Source: Guptibacillus hwajinpoensis
Lineage (GTDB): Bacteria > Bacillota > Bacilli > Bacillales > Bacillaceae_O
Direction: 5' to 3'
NCBI GenBank assembly: GCA_016841765.1
Contig: JAENYN010000044.1
Coordinates: forward strand, 1 to 34,431
Length of the DNA: 34,431 bases
The notes beneath the pieces are model-generated. The model made no database searches. It was not told the origin of the DNA and saw only the letters and a program-made list of their open reading frames with translations. The translations under genes were made by a program, and so were the position numbers. Shown piece by piece: positions 1 through 7,711 of the stretch; positions within the stretch are counted from its first letter, which is position 1, and each line of letters starts with the position of its first letter.

Positions 1-48
1 CTTGTGCCTATGGTGAAAGCGAGTACCTGCAACGGAAATCAACACTAA
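1..48 (+). CDS. C-terminal tail of a gene cut by the window edge
   Basis: From base 1 one plus-strand frame reads 15 sense codons (ending ...STCNGNQH) to a TAA at 46-48. The composition looks coding and a short gene-free gap follows, so this may be the 3' end of a gene that starts outside the window. Too little is visible to name it, and the frame could be open by chance. Confidence 0.35.
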   Translation, partial: LVPMVKASTCNGNQH

Positions 49-70
49 CGTTTAATAGAGCCTTTTTAAT

Positions 71-808
71 TTACAGCAAATCGATTTTTATCAAGTCCCA
101 TGTCGTCACAATGGCAATGGGCTCTTCTGTTTTGCTTCCGTTTGCCGTCAGGATGATGGCCTCAAGCTTGTGGCCTTCCTGATAATGATCTTCAAAAATA
201 TCCTCGAGCGTGAAGATATCAACGTTTTTTTGGGCAAAAGCCACATTATGGTCAGACTGATATTTCATGACATCCTTCAGCTTGATATCCCCTAATGACA
301 CGAGCCCGTTCTCAATATGGTTGGCCATAAAACTGATCAAGCCGCTCTTTGTAAGCAAATATGTGAACCGTTGTCCATCATAGACAGGGAACTGGGAAAA
401 GGAATGTTTTTCTGTATCTTTCAAAACATCCTCAAGCGAATCGAAGACCCCGTAAGTCACAACCGGACTGGAGGCAATTGTTTTTGCAGCCGGCGGTGAA
501 TTGAGATAATCCGCAATCTCTTCGATCTTTTCCACTACTTCTTGATGAGGTTCAGCTATATAATAGTTCGCTTCCATTTTCTCATGGACAAGGGCGTTAC
601 GAAGCCTGGCAAATTGCTTCAAGTCATCGAAAAACCGTTTCACAAGAGAATGCCGCGCACTTACCTGGTGCAACAGATCAACGAACCCGTTATTCCGGCT
701 TTTCCGACCCAATTTCTTCAACCGGGAATGAATCTGGTTAAATGCAATCTCAAATCTCTCCGATCGTTCCCTATATCTTTCATTAATGCTTTGTACTGAT
801 TGTTCCAC
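71..808 (-). CDS. HEPN-like domain fused to a CBS-domain pair
   Basis: 245 aa. The first ~100 residues are charged and helical and contain RNALVH (R70 to H75), which fits the R-x4-6-H signature of HEPN domains, many of which are RNases or nucleotide-binding helical bundles. The rest (about 105-245) looks like two CBS motifs (around PVYDGQRFTYLLTKSGLISF and AIVTTWDLI), which usually bind adenine nucleotides. A plausible reading is a cytosolic effector gated by a nucleotide; that is inference. The GTG at 808 is chosen because AGGAG lies 8 bases upstream; the GTG at 817 would directly abut that site. The neighbouring minus-strand repeat copy (997-1117) lies about 190 bases upstream. The CBS call is fairly safe. 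The HEPN call rests on one motif plus helical character. Confidence 0.75.
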   Translation of the reverse strand: MEQSVQSINERYRERSERFEIAFNQIHSRLKKLGRKSRNNGFVDLLHQVSARHSLVKRFFDDLKQFARLRNALVHEKMEANYYIAEPHQEVVEKIEEIADYLNSPPAAKTIASSPVVTYGVFDSLEDVLKDTEKHSFSQFPVYDGQRFTYLLTKSGLISFMANHIENGLVSLGDIKLKDVMKYQSDHNVAFAQKNVDIFTLEDIFEDHYQEGHKLEAIILTANGSKTEEPIAIVTTWDLIKIDLL

Positions 809-996
809 TTCGTTCACTCCTAAAATAGTTTCAACATGATTGCTTGATTAATAACAATTTCACGTTCAGGCGAAATGTTAAACCTCGTGCCGTGATTGGC
901 TGTCCTTGTTCAGCCTGCTGTGTTTCCTGTTTTCACTTATGCGCATCCCTGCTTTTACTTTATACGATAATGGTGGATAATGGGTAAATTTTTATA

Positions 997-1117
997 AGAA
1001 AACTTGCCGATTGGCGAGCCTTCAGGCGAAGACAGAGGCTAGCTGCCCTTATCTATATTCTTAAAATTGGCAGCTGCGTCGTGATACTCCCTTGCTGACA
1101 ATTTATACTTTCCTATA
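997..1117 (-). repeat. Structured interspersed repeat, copy 1
   Basis: About 121 bp, roughly 85-90 percent identical to the reverse complement of 6701-6823. Read on the minus strand it starts TATAGGAAAGT, contains a stem AGCTGCC/GGCAGCT, and ends in a hairpin CTCGCC-AATC-GGCAAG followed by TTTTC. It begins directly after the U-tract of the terminator at 1122-1153. The matching copy carries a compensatory C-G to T-A change in the central stem, which suggests selection on RNA structure. No long shared open frame is present. It resembles the ~100-nt structured repeats known from Bacillus genomes, but I could not assign a named family. Confidence 0.8.
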
Positions 1118-1121
1118 TTGT

Positions 1122-1153
1122 AAAAAAAAAGGACCCGATTAAGTGATCGGGCC
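1122..1153 (-). terminator. Rho-independent terminator
   Basis: On the minus strand GGCCCGAT pairs with ATCGGG-T-CC (one bulged T) and is followed by nine T. It would end leftward transcripts from the YczE-like gene at 1563-2210. Confidence 0.75.
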
Positions 1154-1562
1154 AAACTGGGTGTGTGTGAATATTGGACTTACTGCCAGGTGACGTGAAA
1201 AATACCTTTATCCGTTTTCACCTCCTGCTGGCAGCAAGTTCTTCATATTTAAAATATAAACTGTTTTTGTGTCGGGAAGATGTCAGGATCTGCTTTTATT
1301 CTATATTGATAGGCTTGTGTTTTAAATTGGGACCTGTAATGGCGCTATTGATCTGATACAAGGCGCCGCTGTCTTTAGAAGGACAAGCACCTTCATTCTC
1401 AGCGTCTTTTTTATGGTGTACGATAAACCATATCCTAGACACAAAATCAATTGGCTGTTCTGTGACGCTGTACTTCGCCAAGTATCATACCTCTGCCAAC
1501 ACAGTAAGTTGAAGGTTGAAATATCTTTAGGCGGGACCGGCCCTTTTTGTCGTGGTCCGCAG
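1154..1562. other. Gene-free stretch downstream of the YczE-like gene
   Basis: No convincing gene. A 61-codon minus-strand frame (1296-1481) has a TTG start with GAGG about 8 bases upstream, but its protein matches nothing I recognise and looks non-coding. A degraded gene cannot be excluded. Confidence 0.4.
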
Positions 1563-2210
1563 TCACTTCACCTTTCCCGGGCGTGACAGCTGATGCTTTT
1601 CCAGGTTCACTGTATAGAAACGTTCTACTTTCGGATACCAGAACTGGATAAGCGGGCCAATCGCAAGTACAACCAGGACTGTACCGATTCCGACAGGGCC
1701 GCCGATCAATAATCCGATTGCGGCTGAGGAAGCAGCCACCACCGTTTGTGAGATTCGTATACTAAAACGGAACTTTTCACTCAGTGTAAGAAACAGTTGG
1801 TCGACTGGGGCACGTGGAAATCCCGGCATGATATAAAGTGAAACGCCAAGACTCATTAACAAAACGCCTGCTGTAAATACTGTGGCTTTTACGACTACAG
1901 CTTCTGGTCCGAGATGCACATCCCTTAATGCTACTTCAAGCCAGAAGTCCAAAATCAGCGCTTCGAGCACCAGGGTTATAACCGCTTCGATTTCCGGGCG
2001 GCGTTTGACAAGATAGCTGTTGATCATCATGACAGCAAGCTGGGAAAAACCGTACCAGAAACCGACTGTCAATCCTAAATTTTCTTTGATTCCGGCAACC
2101 ATTGCGGTCCAGAATCCTGCACCGAGTGTTGACTTAATGAACAAAGCCCCACCCAGGAAGTTTAAACTCATACCGGCGAGATAGATGAAGATTCTAAAGA
2201 GTTGGCCCAT
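1563..2210 (-). CDS. YczE/YitT-like integral membrane protein
   Basis: 215 aa with about five hydrophobic segments. The pattern (an N-terminal FIYLAGMSLNFLGGALFIKS segment, then GFWYG, and a late MPGFPRAPVDQ loop) resembles the YczE/YyaS branch of YitT-like membrane proteins, whose function is largely unknown. The ATG at 2210 is chosen because AAGGCGGG precedes it at good spacing and the hydrophobic protein starts there. The frame stays open upstream to 2384, but that extension is basic, unlike the family, and covers a long hairpin (2312-2347), so it is more likely leader. The transcript probably ends at the terminator at 1122-1153. Confidence 0.75.
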   Translation of the reverse strand: MGQLFRIFIYLAGMSLNFLGGALFIKSTLGAGFWTAMVAGIKENLGLTVGFWYGFSQLAVMMINSYLVKRRPEIEAVITLVLEALILDFWLEVALRDVHLGPEAVVVKATVFTAGVLLMSLGVSLYIMPGFPRAPVDQLFLTLSEKFRFSIRISQTVVAASSAAIGLLIGGPVGIGTVLVVLAIGPLIQFWYPKVERFYTVNLEKHQLSRPGKVK

Positions 2211-2311
2211 TTCTGACCCGCCTTTCTTATCGATTTTGAATTTTGTACTCCCTCTTTTCACAAAAATTATGCTCGGTGAAACTCCAATTTTTGTAATTGC
2301 TTTGCAACAAT

Positions 2312-2347
2312 AAAGCGCCAAAACCGGTGCACCGGTTCTGACGCTTT
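2312..2347 (-). other. Long hairpin in the leader of the YczE-like gene
   Basis: On the minus strand AAAGCGTCAGAACCGGT pairs with ACCGGTTTTGGCGCTTT, 17 positions with only two G-U wobbles and no mismatch. The DNA core AACCGGTGCACCGGTT is a perfect palindrome. No U-run follows, so it is not a classic terminator. It lies about 100 bases before the chosen start and could be an operator or a translational control stem. Confidence 0.6.
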
Positions 2348-2451
2348 CTCTTTTCGTTTTGGTTACAGCACAATGTACATTCATTTACACCCTATTGCAC
2401 TGATGCTTGTGCACACGGACAAATTTTCATTCAAACTGAAAAAAACGCTTA

Positions 2452-2496
2452 AATAAAATGCCTGGCAATTGCGAGGCAATTGCCAGGCATTTTATT
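2452..2496. repeat. 21-bp perfect inverted repeat containing a REP-like unit
   Basis: AATAAAATGCCTGGCAATTGC is repeated inverted after a 3-base GAG spacer. The core TGCCTGGCAATTGC recurs near 16814 and 33600, so this is a member of an interspersed palindromic family. The A/T flanks give U-runs on both strands, so it can also act as a bidirectional terminator in the gap between the divergent genes at 2210 and 2681. Confidence 0.8.
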
Positions 2497-2680
2497 ATGT
2501 TTACTCCCGGCCCAAACCGGGAATGGTTGATTGTATACTAAGTTTGGTTCGATGTGTGAAGGAAAGTATGCGCACATGTGTTTACCAGTCACTTATTTTC
2601 TTTGCTGTACCGGATAATGTGCAGCTTATCCCCCCAACAGTAAAAACCCCGATAGTATGTATCCTGGAAAGGAATGAATT

Positions 2681-2899
2681 ATGTCAATTCTAGTTATTTG
2701 TCCAACATGCAGCGGGAAAGGTGAAACCCGCAGATTTTTTCTACCCGGCAAAAAAGACTGCTGCCAGTGTGATGGCGGCGGAAAGATTGAAGAGGAAACG
2801 TACCGCAGAAAAAAGAGGCGATACAAACCGTTCTATTCCCGACCTGGAAAGAAGCCTGCCATCTTTCAGGAAAAACCATCAAGTCAACCATCTCAATAA
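2681..2899 (+). CDS. Small DnaJ-type zinc-cluster protein
   Basis: 72 aa. CPTCSGKG (residues 8-15) and CQCDGGGK (28-35) resemble the paired CxxCxGxG arms of DnaJ cysteine-rich domains; the second arm reads CCQCDGGG, so the first cysteine of its pair is displaced or supplied by C27/C28. A single zinc site is likely. The tail is very basic (YRRKKRRYKPF), suggesting nucleic-acid or membrane contact. The ATG is preceded by GGAAAGGA at 6-7 bases. No J-domain is present, so this is not DnaJ itself. Another frame overlaps but lacks such a motif. Function unknown. Confidence 0.65.
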   Translation: MSILVICPTCSGKGETRRFFLPGKKDCCQCDGGGKIEEETYRRKKRRYKPFYSRPGKKPAIFQEKPSSQPSQ

Positions 2900-3026
2900 T
2901 GAAAACCGGCCGACCGGTAATCTTTTTTAGGTGAAGACAGAGCCGCAGTTTTGCTTTATATACCTTAACAGGGCACCTTCACCAAAAACTTTCATACTGA
3001 TCAGGAATCCTTTTCTATGCGGACGG

Positions 3027-3074
3027 AAAAAAGCTGGCGCCAGAGGAGACTTCACTCCCCTTTCGCCAGCTTTT
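3027..3074 (-). terminator. Terminator of the histidine kinase gene
   Basis: On the minus strand AAAAGCTGGCG pairs perfectly with CGCCAGCTTTT, with an inner GGGGAG-type stem, followed by TTTTTTCC. It lies 46 bases past the kinase stop codon. Confidence 0.85.
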
Positions 3075-3119
3075 CGCCTGCTTGTATTGTGTTTGGCCGA
3101 TCCCTTTTCGCCCGTGATC

Positions 3120-4370
3120 CTACGGCAACACCTTCTGTTTCTTTGGTATTTCTATCGTAAACGTTGTCCCGACACCTTCCTTGCTGTCAACAGTCATATC
3201 CCCGTTTATCCGCTTAATGATATCGTAGCAAATAAGCATTCCAAGCCCGGTCCCTTTTTCCTTTGTTGAATAGTAAGGCTGACCAAGCCGCTGGATTTGC
3301 TTTTTGCTCATCCCGACACCTTCATCTTTAACGTCTATCCGAACAGATTCGCCCGACTCGCTGGCATACACAAAAAAATTGCCGCCATCTGCCATTGCTT
3401 CAATCCCATTTTTCACGATATTGATGAAAAGCTGCCGAAATTCATGTGGATCCCCTTCAACAACAAGGCTACCATCTATCTTCGTATACATCTCAATATT
3501 GGACATATGGCTATACGGTTTCATGAACTCCACCACTTCCACCAGCAACGTCGTTAAGTCTACCTCCTGGAAGTTCTTCGTATTCGGCCTTGCCAGAGAC
3601 AAAAAATTATTAATGATCGTCTGCGTTCTCTCCAATTCCTGAAGCGATACCCTGATGAACATATTTTGCGAGTCTGTAAGATTATCTTCATTTTTCAAAA
3701 TTTGCATGAAACCCTTAATCGTTGTCATCGGATTGCGGATTTCATGGGCAACCGAAGCAGCCAGCTGGCTGACAGCCGTCAATTTTTCAGCCTTCTGTAG
3801 TTCATCCAGCATCCGGTTTTGAAGAATGGTCATTTCGATAATATAAATTACCGCTACAAGAGCGAGAAACGATACAAGTGAAAAGACAACTAAATAGACA
3901 ATGTCGTCTGATAACCCCTGACGGATAAGAACTGAAAGTCTTGTCATCGTAATAAGAAAATAAACAAGAAAGCCGATGCCTATTTTTATCAGCAGCCCTC
4001 CATGTTTATAAATTTTTCTCAGGCCAAAAAGGATAGAAAACATCACCAGGTAGTTAATCACAATCGTAGGTATGCCTGACATATCAAGACCCGCCTGGAC
4101 AGCAACCATGAACGCAATAACAGCCAGGCTGGCCCCGGGCCCGATATAGTAAAACGCGATAAAAAATGGAATCATTTTCAAATCAAATGTCAGATCCCGA
4201 TGGAACTGGACGGGAAAGGACATCGTAACCAGAAGGATAGCAAAAACGACAAGCAGCAGAATTTGCCGCTGCCCTATGTCCCGGCGCTGGGAAAATAAAA
4301 AATTATACATAAAGCCAAGAAAGACGATAATGGAAAAGTGCAGAAGCAAGTCTTTGATAAAATCAATCAT
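3120..4370 (-). CDS. Orphan 5TM-receptor sensor histidine kinase (KinB-like)
   Basis: 416 aa. Residues 1-180 form about six hydrophobic segments with the DLTFDLKMIPFFIAFYYIGPGA motif typical of 5TM-5TMR_LYT sensors (KinB, LytS families). A HisKA domain follows with the phospho-acceptor H209 in SVAHEIRNPMTTIKG, then an HATPase_c domain with the N-box NIVKNGIEAM, DEGVGM and GTGLGM. The orthodox H-box favours a KinB-type phosphorelay kinase rather than LytS. No response regulator is adjacent, as is usual for sporulation kinases that feed Spo0F; that role is inference. The ATG at 4370 is chosen because AGGTG precedes it and the hydrophobic domain starts there. The ligand is unknown. Confidence 0.9.
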   Translation of the reverse strand: MIDFIKDLLLHFSIIVFLGFMYNFLFSQRRDIGQRQILLLVVFAILLVTMSFPVQFHRDLTFDLKMIPFFIAFYYIGPGASLAVIAFMVAVQAGLDMSGIPTIVINYLVMFSILFGLRKIYKHGGLLIKIGIGFLVYFLITMTRLSVLIRQGLSDDIVYLVVFSLVSFLALVAVIYIIEMTILQNRMLDELQKAEKLTAVSQLAASVAHEIRNPMTTIKGFMQILKNEDNLTDSQNMFIRVSLQELERTQTIINNFLSLARPNTKNFQEVDLTTLLVEVVEFMKPYSHMSNIEMYTKIDGSLVVEGDPHEFRQLFINIVKNGIEAMADGGNFFVYASESGESVRIDVKDEGVGMSKKQIQRLGQPYYSTKEKGTGLGMLICYDIIKRINGDMTVDSKEGVGTTFTIEIPKKQKVLP

Positions 4371-4672
4371 GGAAGGCACCTGCTTTTCTTTTTGGTTGGC
4401 CAAAATAAAATTTATTGTTAGAGTCCTCACAATGCTTGTTCCGCGGGATACCGGAGGATTACCCAATCTCCCGTTTTTTGCTTCAGTCTAACTTCCCCAT
4501 GGAGAACACAGGATTTAATCCCATTTACCTTATTATCCCATCCAGGAATTGTGTATGCAATGTGAACTTTGTGAATTATCTAGTAAAAAGAACTTGTGAT
4601 AGATCCACTATTCTTTCACCGTTCTAATGCATCTTTCGGAAGTTGGCGGACATAGGGACTTTTGCCCCGTAT

Positions 4673-5623
4673 TTAATCGAACCATCCCTTCTTTTTAAAC
4701 CATAAGAACATGATGAATCCGATAACTGTCATTAATCCAAGCGTGATAAAATAGCTGTAACGCCACTCCAGTTCAGGCATGTAGGCAAAATTCATCCCAT
4801 AAACGCCGGCAATGAATGTGAGCGGCATGAATATCGTGGTAATGACCGTCAAAACCTTCATAATCCGGTTTGTCTGATGGGCGTTCAGTGAAAGATAGCT
4901 GTCCCTTATATCCGTTGTCATTTCCCGGTTGGACTGGATCATGTCCGTAAGCTTCAACAGGTGATCATAAATATCCGAAAAGTATTCCTTGCGCGCTTTC
5001 ACTTCTTCAAGGTGATGGGAATTGAGCATCCTGTACAGCAGATCCCGCATCGGATGGACAGTATTGCGCAAATACAGCAAATATCCTCTGTGCTCAAACA
5101 CATCATCCAGGATCTTTTCAACCGAGTGATTGCCGGTATTATCCTCGATGGCATTCAGTTCATCTTCAATCTGGTATAACACAGGAAAATAGGCATCAAC
5201 AATTTTGTCCATGATTTCGTACAGGACGACATGCTGGTCCCACCGCTCCAAATTTCGGGAATGCCTGAACTTTTCCCACACCTGGTTCACTTCGTTCGAT
5301 TCATCTTTATGGAACGTAACAATGAAATGGCTAGACAGGAACAAGTCGATTTCATCTTTTTCCTTATCAACTTGATCCAGTGCATGCACCACATAAAAAT
5401 TAAATTCTTCATAATAGTCAAGCTTCGGACGCTGCAATTTCTGGAGGCAGTCCTCGATGGCAAGCGGATGAAACCGGAAAAATGAATCAAGATACCCGAT
5501 TTCCGTTTCATCAGGGCTGCTGAAATCAACCCAATACCACCTGAATTCTTCCGGTTTGAGGCTATCGAGATCATCAAGCAATATACGTTCACCTTGTTCG
5601 CTGATTCCTATAATTCTAATCAT
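4673..5623 (-). CDS. corA: CorA-family magnesium/divalent cation channel
   Basis: 316 aa, normal for CorA. A soluble, charged N-terminal domain of about 250 residues is followed by two membrane helices. The signature YGMN (275-278), extended to YGMNFAYMPE, sits at the pore entrance between them, and the protein ends in a basic KKKG tail as usual. CorA works as a pentamer in the cytoplasmic membrane and takes up Mg2+ (also Co2+ or Ni2+). GAGGATGACAC precedes the ATG. The gene stands alone. I see no Mg2+ riboswitch in the ~260-base upstream gap, so control is unclear. Confidence 0.95.
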   Translation of the reverse strand: MIRIIGISEQGERILLDDLDSLKPEEFRWYWVDFSSPDETEIGYLDSFFRFHPLAIEDCLQKLQRPKLDYYEEFNFYVVHALDQVDKEKDEIDLFLSSHFIVTFHKDESNEVNQVWEKFRHSRNLERWDQHVVLYEIMDKIVDAYFPVLYQIEDELNAIEDNTGNHSVEKILDDVFEHRGYLLYLRNTVHPMRDLLYRMLNSHHLEEVKARKEYFSDIYDHLLKLTDMIQSNREMTTDIRDSYLSLNAHQTNRIMKVLTVITTIFMPLTFIAGVYGMNFAYMPELEWRYSYFITLGLMTVIGFIMFLWFKKKGWFD

Positions 5624-5884
5624 GTGTCATCCTCATTTCTTCACCGGGTTCTTACTCTATATGTGTTTCGTTTACTATACCCTTGATTATCAGTCTGTTA
5701 TCTCCTTCAAAAATTTAAACACACGTATCGTCTGCAATCGTTTTCCTTCTATCTTTGAAGGGTATCCTGATACTGACCGTTAGCTAAATAAGATACAATA
5801 TTAATATAGTTAAACAACAAGATCACCTGCCGCTTGGACAGATTTTTAACAAAGCCTAATTAATAAGAGAAAAGGGGGAAAAGC

Positions 5885-6142
5885 ATGCTTGAGTTTGAAA
5901 TTCTGGCTGTACTGCTTGCCATCGCAAGCTGGTTTTACTTCGTTTACCATTTGCGCCGCGATTATTATGTCAAAAATCTGACCCCGGCAGGAATTATCGG
6001 GGCTGTGATGGTTGTCGCCCTTTTTTATACTTTTACAAAAGACGGGAAAGCCGAAATGAATATGTTGATCGGCTCAACCCTGCTCAGCGTCATCTTCATT
6101 GTTCTTACAAAACATCCTCCATTTCGTCAAAATAAAGACTAA
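5885..6142 (+). CDS. Small membrane protein, unknown
   Basis: 85 aa with three likely membrane segments: LAVLLAIASWFYFVYHL, then GIIGAVMVVALFYTF, then LIGSTLLSVIFIVL. AAAGGGGGAAAAGC gives a strong ribosome site in front of the ATG. I do not recognise a family. It may share a transcript with the DUF1259 gene 120 bases downstream, as no terminator is evident between them. Confidence 0.7.
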   Translation: MLEFEILAVLLAIASWFYFVYHLRRDYYVKNLTPAGIIGAVMVVALFYTFTKDGKAEMNMLIGSTLLSVIFIVLTKHPPFRQNKD

Positions 6143-6260
6143 GCGGCCAGTTGTGTTTTTATTTCTCCCCGTTAGGGAAATATCCTTATAGTTATGTACG
6201 GAGAATAACAATTTCTCCAGAATGTCGCACAAGCAGAACCTTATGATTGGAGTGAACGAT

Positions 6261-6653
6261 ATGTCTGACATGAAAGAACTTTGTAAAAAATTTGGTGAAA
6301 CATTGGGCGGCGAAGGCAAAGCGAAAGAAGGCGTTTGCGCGGTGGAAATCAAACGCAACCTTGATGTGAAAATCATGGGAAAGCCGTTCAAAAGCGAAAT
6401 CAAAGGCGAGGTCCATTTCGAATCACTGGATGAAGAAGGAAAGGCATTGAATGCAGCGGAAATGGCAGTCCTTGAAGAAGAGGTGCCCGCTTATGTAGCA
6501 GCCCTGTCAAAATACGATTTAATGGTCAGTGCTGTCCATAACCACTGGCTATTTGCCGAACCTAACCTTTTATACGTCCACTGCCAGTCTGTTGAACCTC
6601 CTCTTGACTTTGCCGAAAAACTTGCTGAGGCAATCAATGTCCTGAAAAAATGA
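6261..6653 (+). CDS. DUF1259-family protein
   Basis: 130 aa, about one DUF1259 unit. Family features are visible: TLGGEGKAKEGVCAVEIKRN near the start, IMGKPFKSE, LEEEVPAY, and the conserved HNHWLFAEPNLLYVH segment. The histidines in HNHW and YVH could bind metal; biochemistry is unknown. Secreted relatives (LpqO-type) exist, but this copy has no signal peptide and is probably cytosolic. The ATG at 6261 is preferred because GGAGTG lies 6 bases upstream; the in-frame ATG at 6222 has no ribosome site. A terminator follows at 6669-6700. Confidence 0.8.
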   Translation: MSDMKELCKKFGETLGGEGKAKEGVCAVEIKRNLDVKIMGKPFKSEIKGEVHFESLDEEGKALNAAEMAVLEEEVPAYVAALSKYDLMVSAVHNHWLFAEPNLLYVHCQSVEPPLDFAEKLAEAINVLKK

Positions 6654-6668
6654 TGACTGGCCGTCCAA

Positions 6669-6700
6669 AAGCTCGTTTCTCTGGAAGCGGGCTTTTTTCT
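6669..6700 (+). terminator. Terminator of the DUF1259 gene
   Basis: AGCTCGTTTC pairs with GAAGCGGGCT (two G-U pairs, TCTG loop) and is followed by TTTTTCTT. Repeat copy 2 starts directly at the end of the U-tract. Confidence 0.85.
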
Positions 6701-6823
6701 TATAGGAAAGTTTAAATTGTCAGCAAGGAAGTACTTCGACGCAGTTGCCAATTTTATGAATATACATAAGAGCAACTACGCCTCTGTCTTCTCCTAAAGG
6801 CTCGCCAATCGGCGAGTTTTCTT
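6701..6823 (+). repeat. Structured interspersed repeat, copy 2
   Basis: About 123 bp, inverted relative to copy 1 at 997-1117. It starts TATAGGAAAGT, has the central stem AGTTGC/GCAACT and ends with a perfect hairpin CTCGCC-AATC-GGCGAG followed by TTTTCTTT, a good terminator shape. Like copy 1 it sits immediately after the terminator of a gene on the same strand, which points to a specific insertion preference or to a conserved post-terminator element. Confidence 0.8.
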
Positions 6824-6858
6824 TACACGCACCATTCTGTATCGACAAAGAAAAGTCT

Positions 6859-7305
6859 TCACCCGCCCTCATTCATAACAATGGAAAATGAAGCAAACTC
6901 TTCTTCATCGATATAAAAAGTGAAAAGCCATTCCCCGGGTGCCTCGACTGCAAACTTTGCCCCGCTTACAGCATCCCCTTTTCCTTCAAAGTGCTGAAGC
7001 GGCCATTCATAAAGCGTCCGCACTTCCCCGCTTTCCGGATGCCTCCCGGTCAGGCGGTAACTGCTTCCGGTATCAGCCTGTACACCCCAGAAGAAGATTT
7101 CATAATGCCCCGGCGTTGCCATCTCGACATCCTGATCACCATTCAGTTTCATCAGGCCCACCTTGTTTTCAATACCAAAAAGCTTCATCCCTGCCTGTTC
7201 AAAGTGACCGCCTTCTGCCACTGCTTCCTCCTTTGCTTCCGCACATGCGGAAACGATCAGTAAAATGGTCACGAATATTCCAGGGAGTTGCATTCGTTTC
7301 TTCAA
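6859..7305 (-). CDS. Lipoprotein, unknown function
   Basis: 148 aa. A lipoprotein signal (KKRMQLPGIFVTILLIVSAC) ends in the lipobox IVSAC with the lipidated cysteine at about residue 21. The mature part is mostly beta-like with several aromatic residues (HYEIFFWGVQ, GEWLFTFYIDEEEF), suggesting an immunoglobulin-like fold. The start is a TTG preceded by GGAGG at 7 bases. It probably sits on the outer face of the membrane. I do not recognise a named family. Confidence 0.75.
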   Translation of the reverse strand: MKKRMQLPGIFVTILLIVSACAEAKEEAVAEGGHFEQAGMKLFGIENKVGLMKLNGDQDVEMATPGHYEIFFWGVQADTGSSYRLTGRHPESGEVRTLYEWPLQHFEGKGDAVSGAKFAVEAPGEWLFTFYIDEEEFASFSIVMNEGG

Positions 7306-7711
7306 TCGATGTCCTCCTTCTTCATTTCTTTTCTTTCTATGTAACGATGGGAACCGTCACTTTGTTCCACTTTTTCTTTATAGTTTTCAGGCAGGTTAAA
7401 CAGGAAGTCGATATCAAACGTCTGTTTTTGGTTTTACCGAAAGAGCGGTAAACATTATTAAAACAGCCCTTCTGTTCATCAGCCCTTCTCTTACGGCCTG
7501 GTTTCCACTTACCTCTGCAACATCCATTTGCGCAAATTCCTTTGCCTGCAGCTCATGGAGTCCTTCTCCCCACCCCTGTTTATATGCTATACTGTATTAT
7601 TGCAGATTATATTAGGAGTAAGAGGACTTTAGGGCTGAAAAGCAGGAGAACATGGCCAATGCCCATGCCGCCTCCTTTTTTCCAGCACCGTTCACAGAAA
7701 GGACTACCATT
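7306..7711. promoter_or_regulatory. Intergenic region with a probable prfC promoter
   Basis: About 400 bases between divergent genes. TGCTATACT (7585-7593) is a good extended -10, with no clear -35. Transcription from it would leave a ~110-base prfC leader. That leader contains an in-frame ATG at 7652 with AGGAGA very close upstream, giving an alternative start 20 codons longer. Nothing else is evident. Confidence 0.45.

Noticed and set aside
997-1117. Repeat copy considered as a known riboswitch (yybP-ykoY, c-di-GMP, ZTP, T-box)
   Set aside because: No conserved core of these classes could be recognised, and both copies lie after terminators rather than in gene leaders.
1296-1481. 61-codon minus-strand frame with TTG start
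   Set aside because: The ribosome site is acceptable but the protein shows no motif; at best a decayed gene. Kept only as a remark in the gap entry.
2721-2930. Alternative plus-strand frame overlapping the zinc-cluster gene
   Set aside because: The frame at 2681 has the better ribosome site and paired Cys motifs; this one is its shifted shadow.
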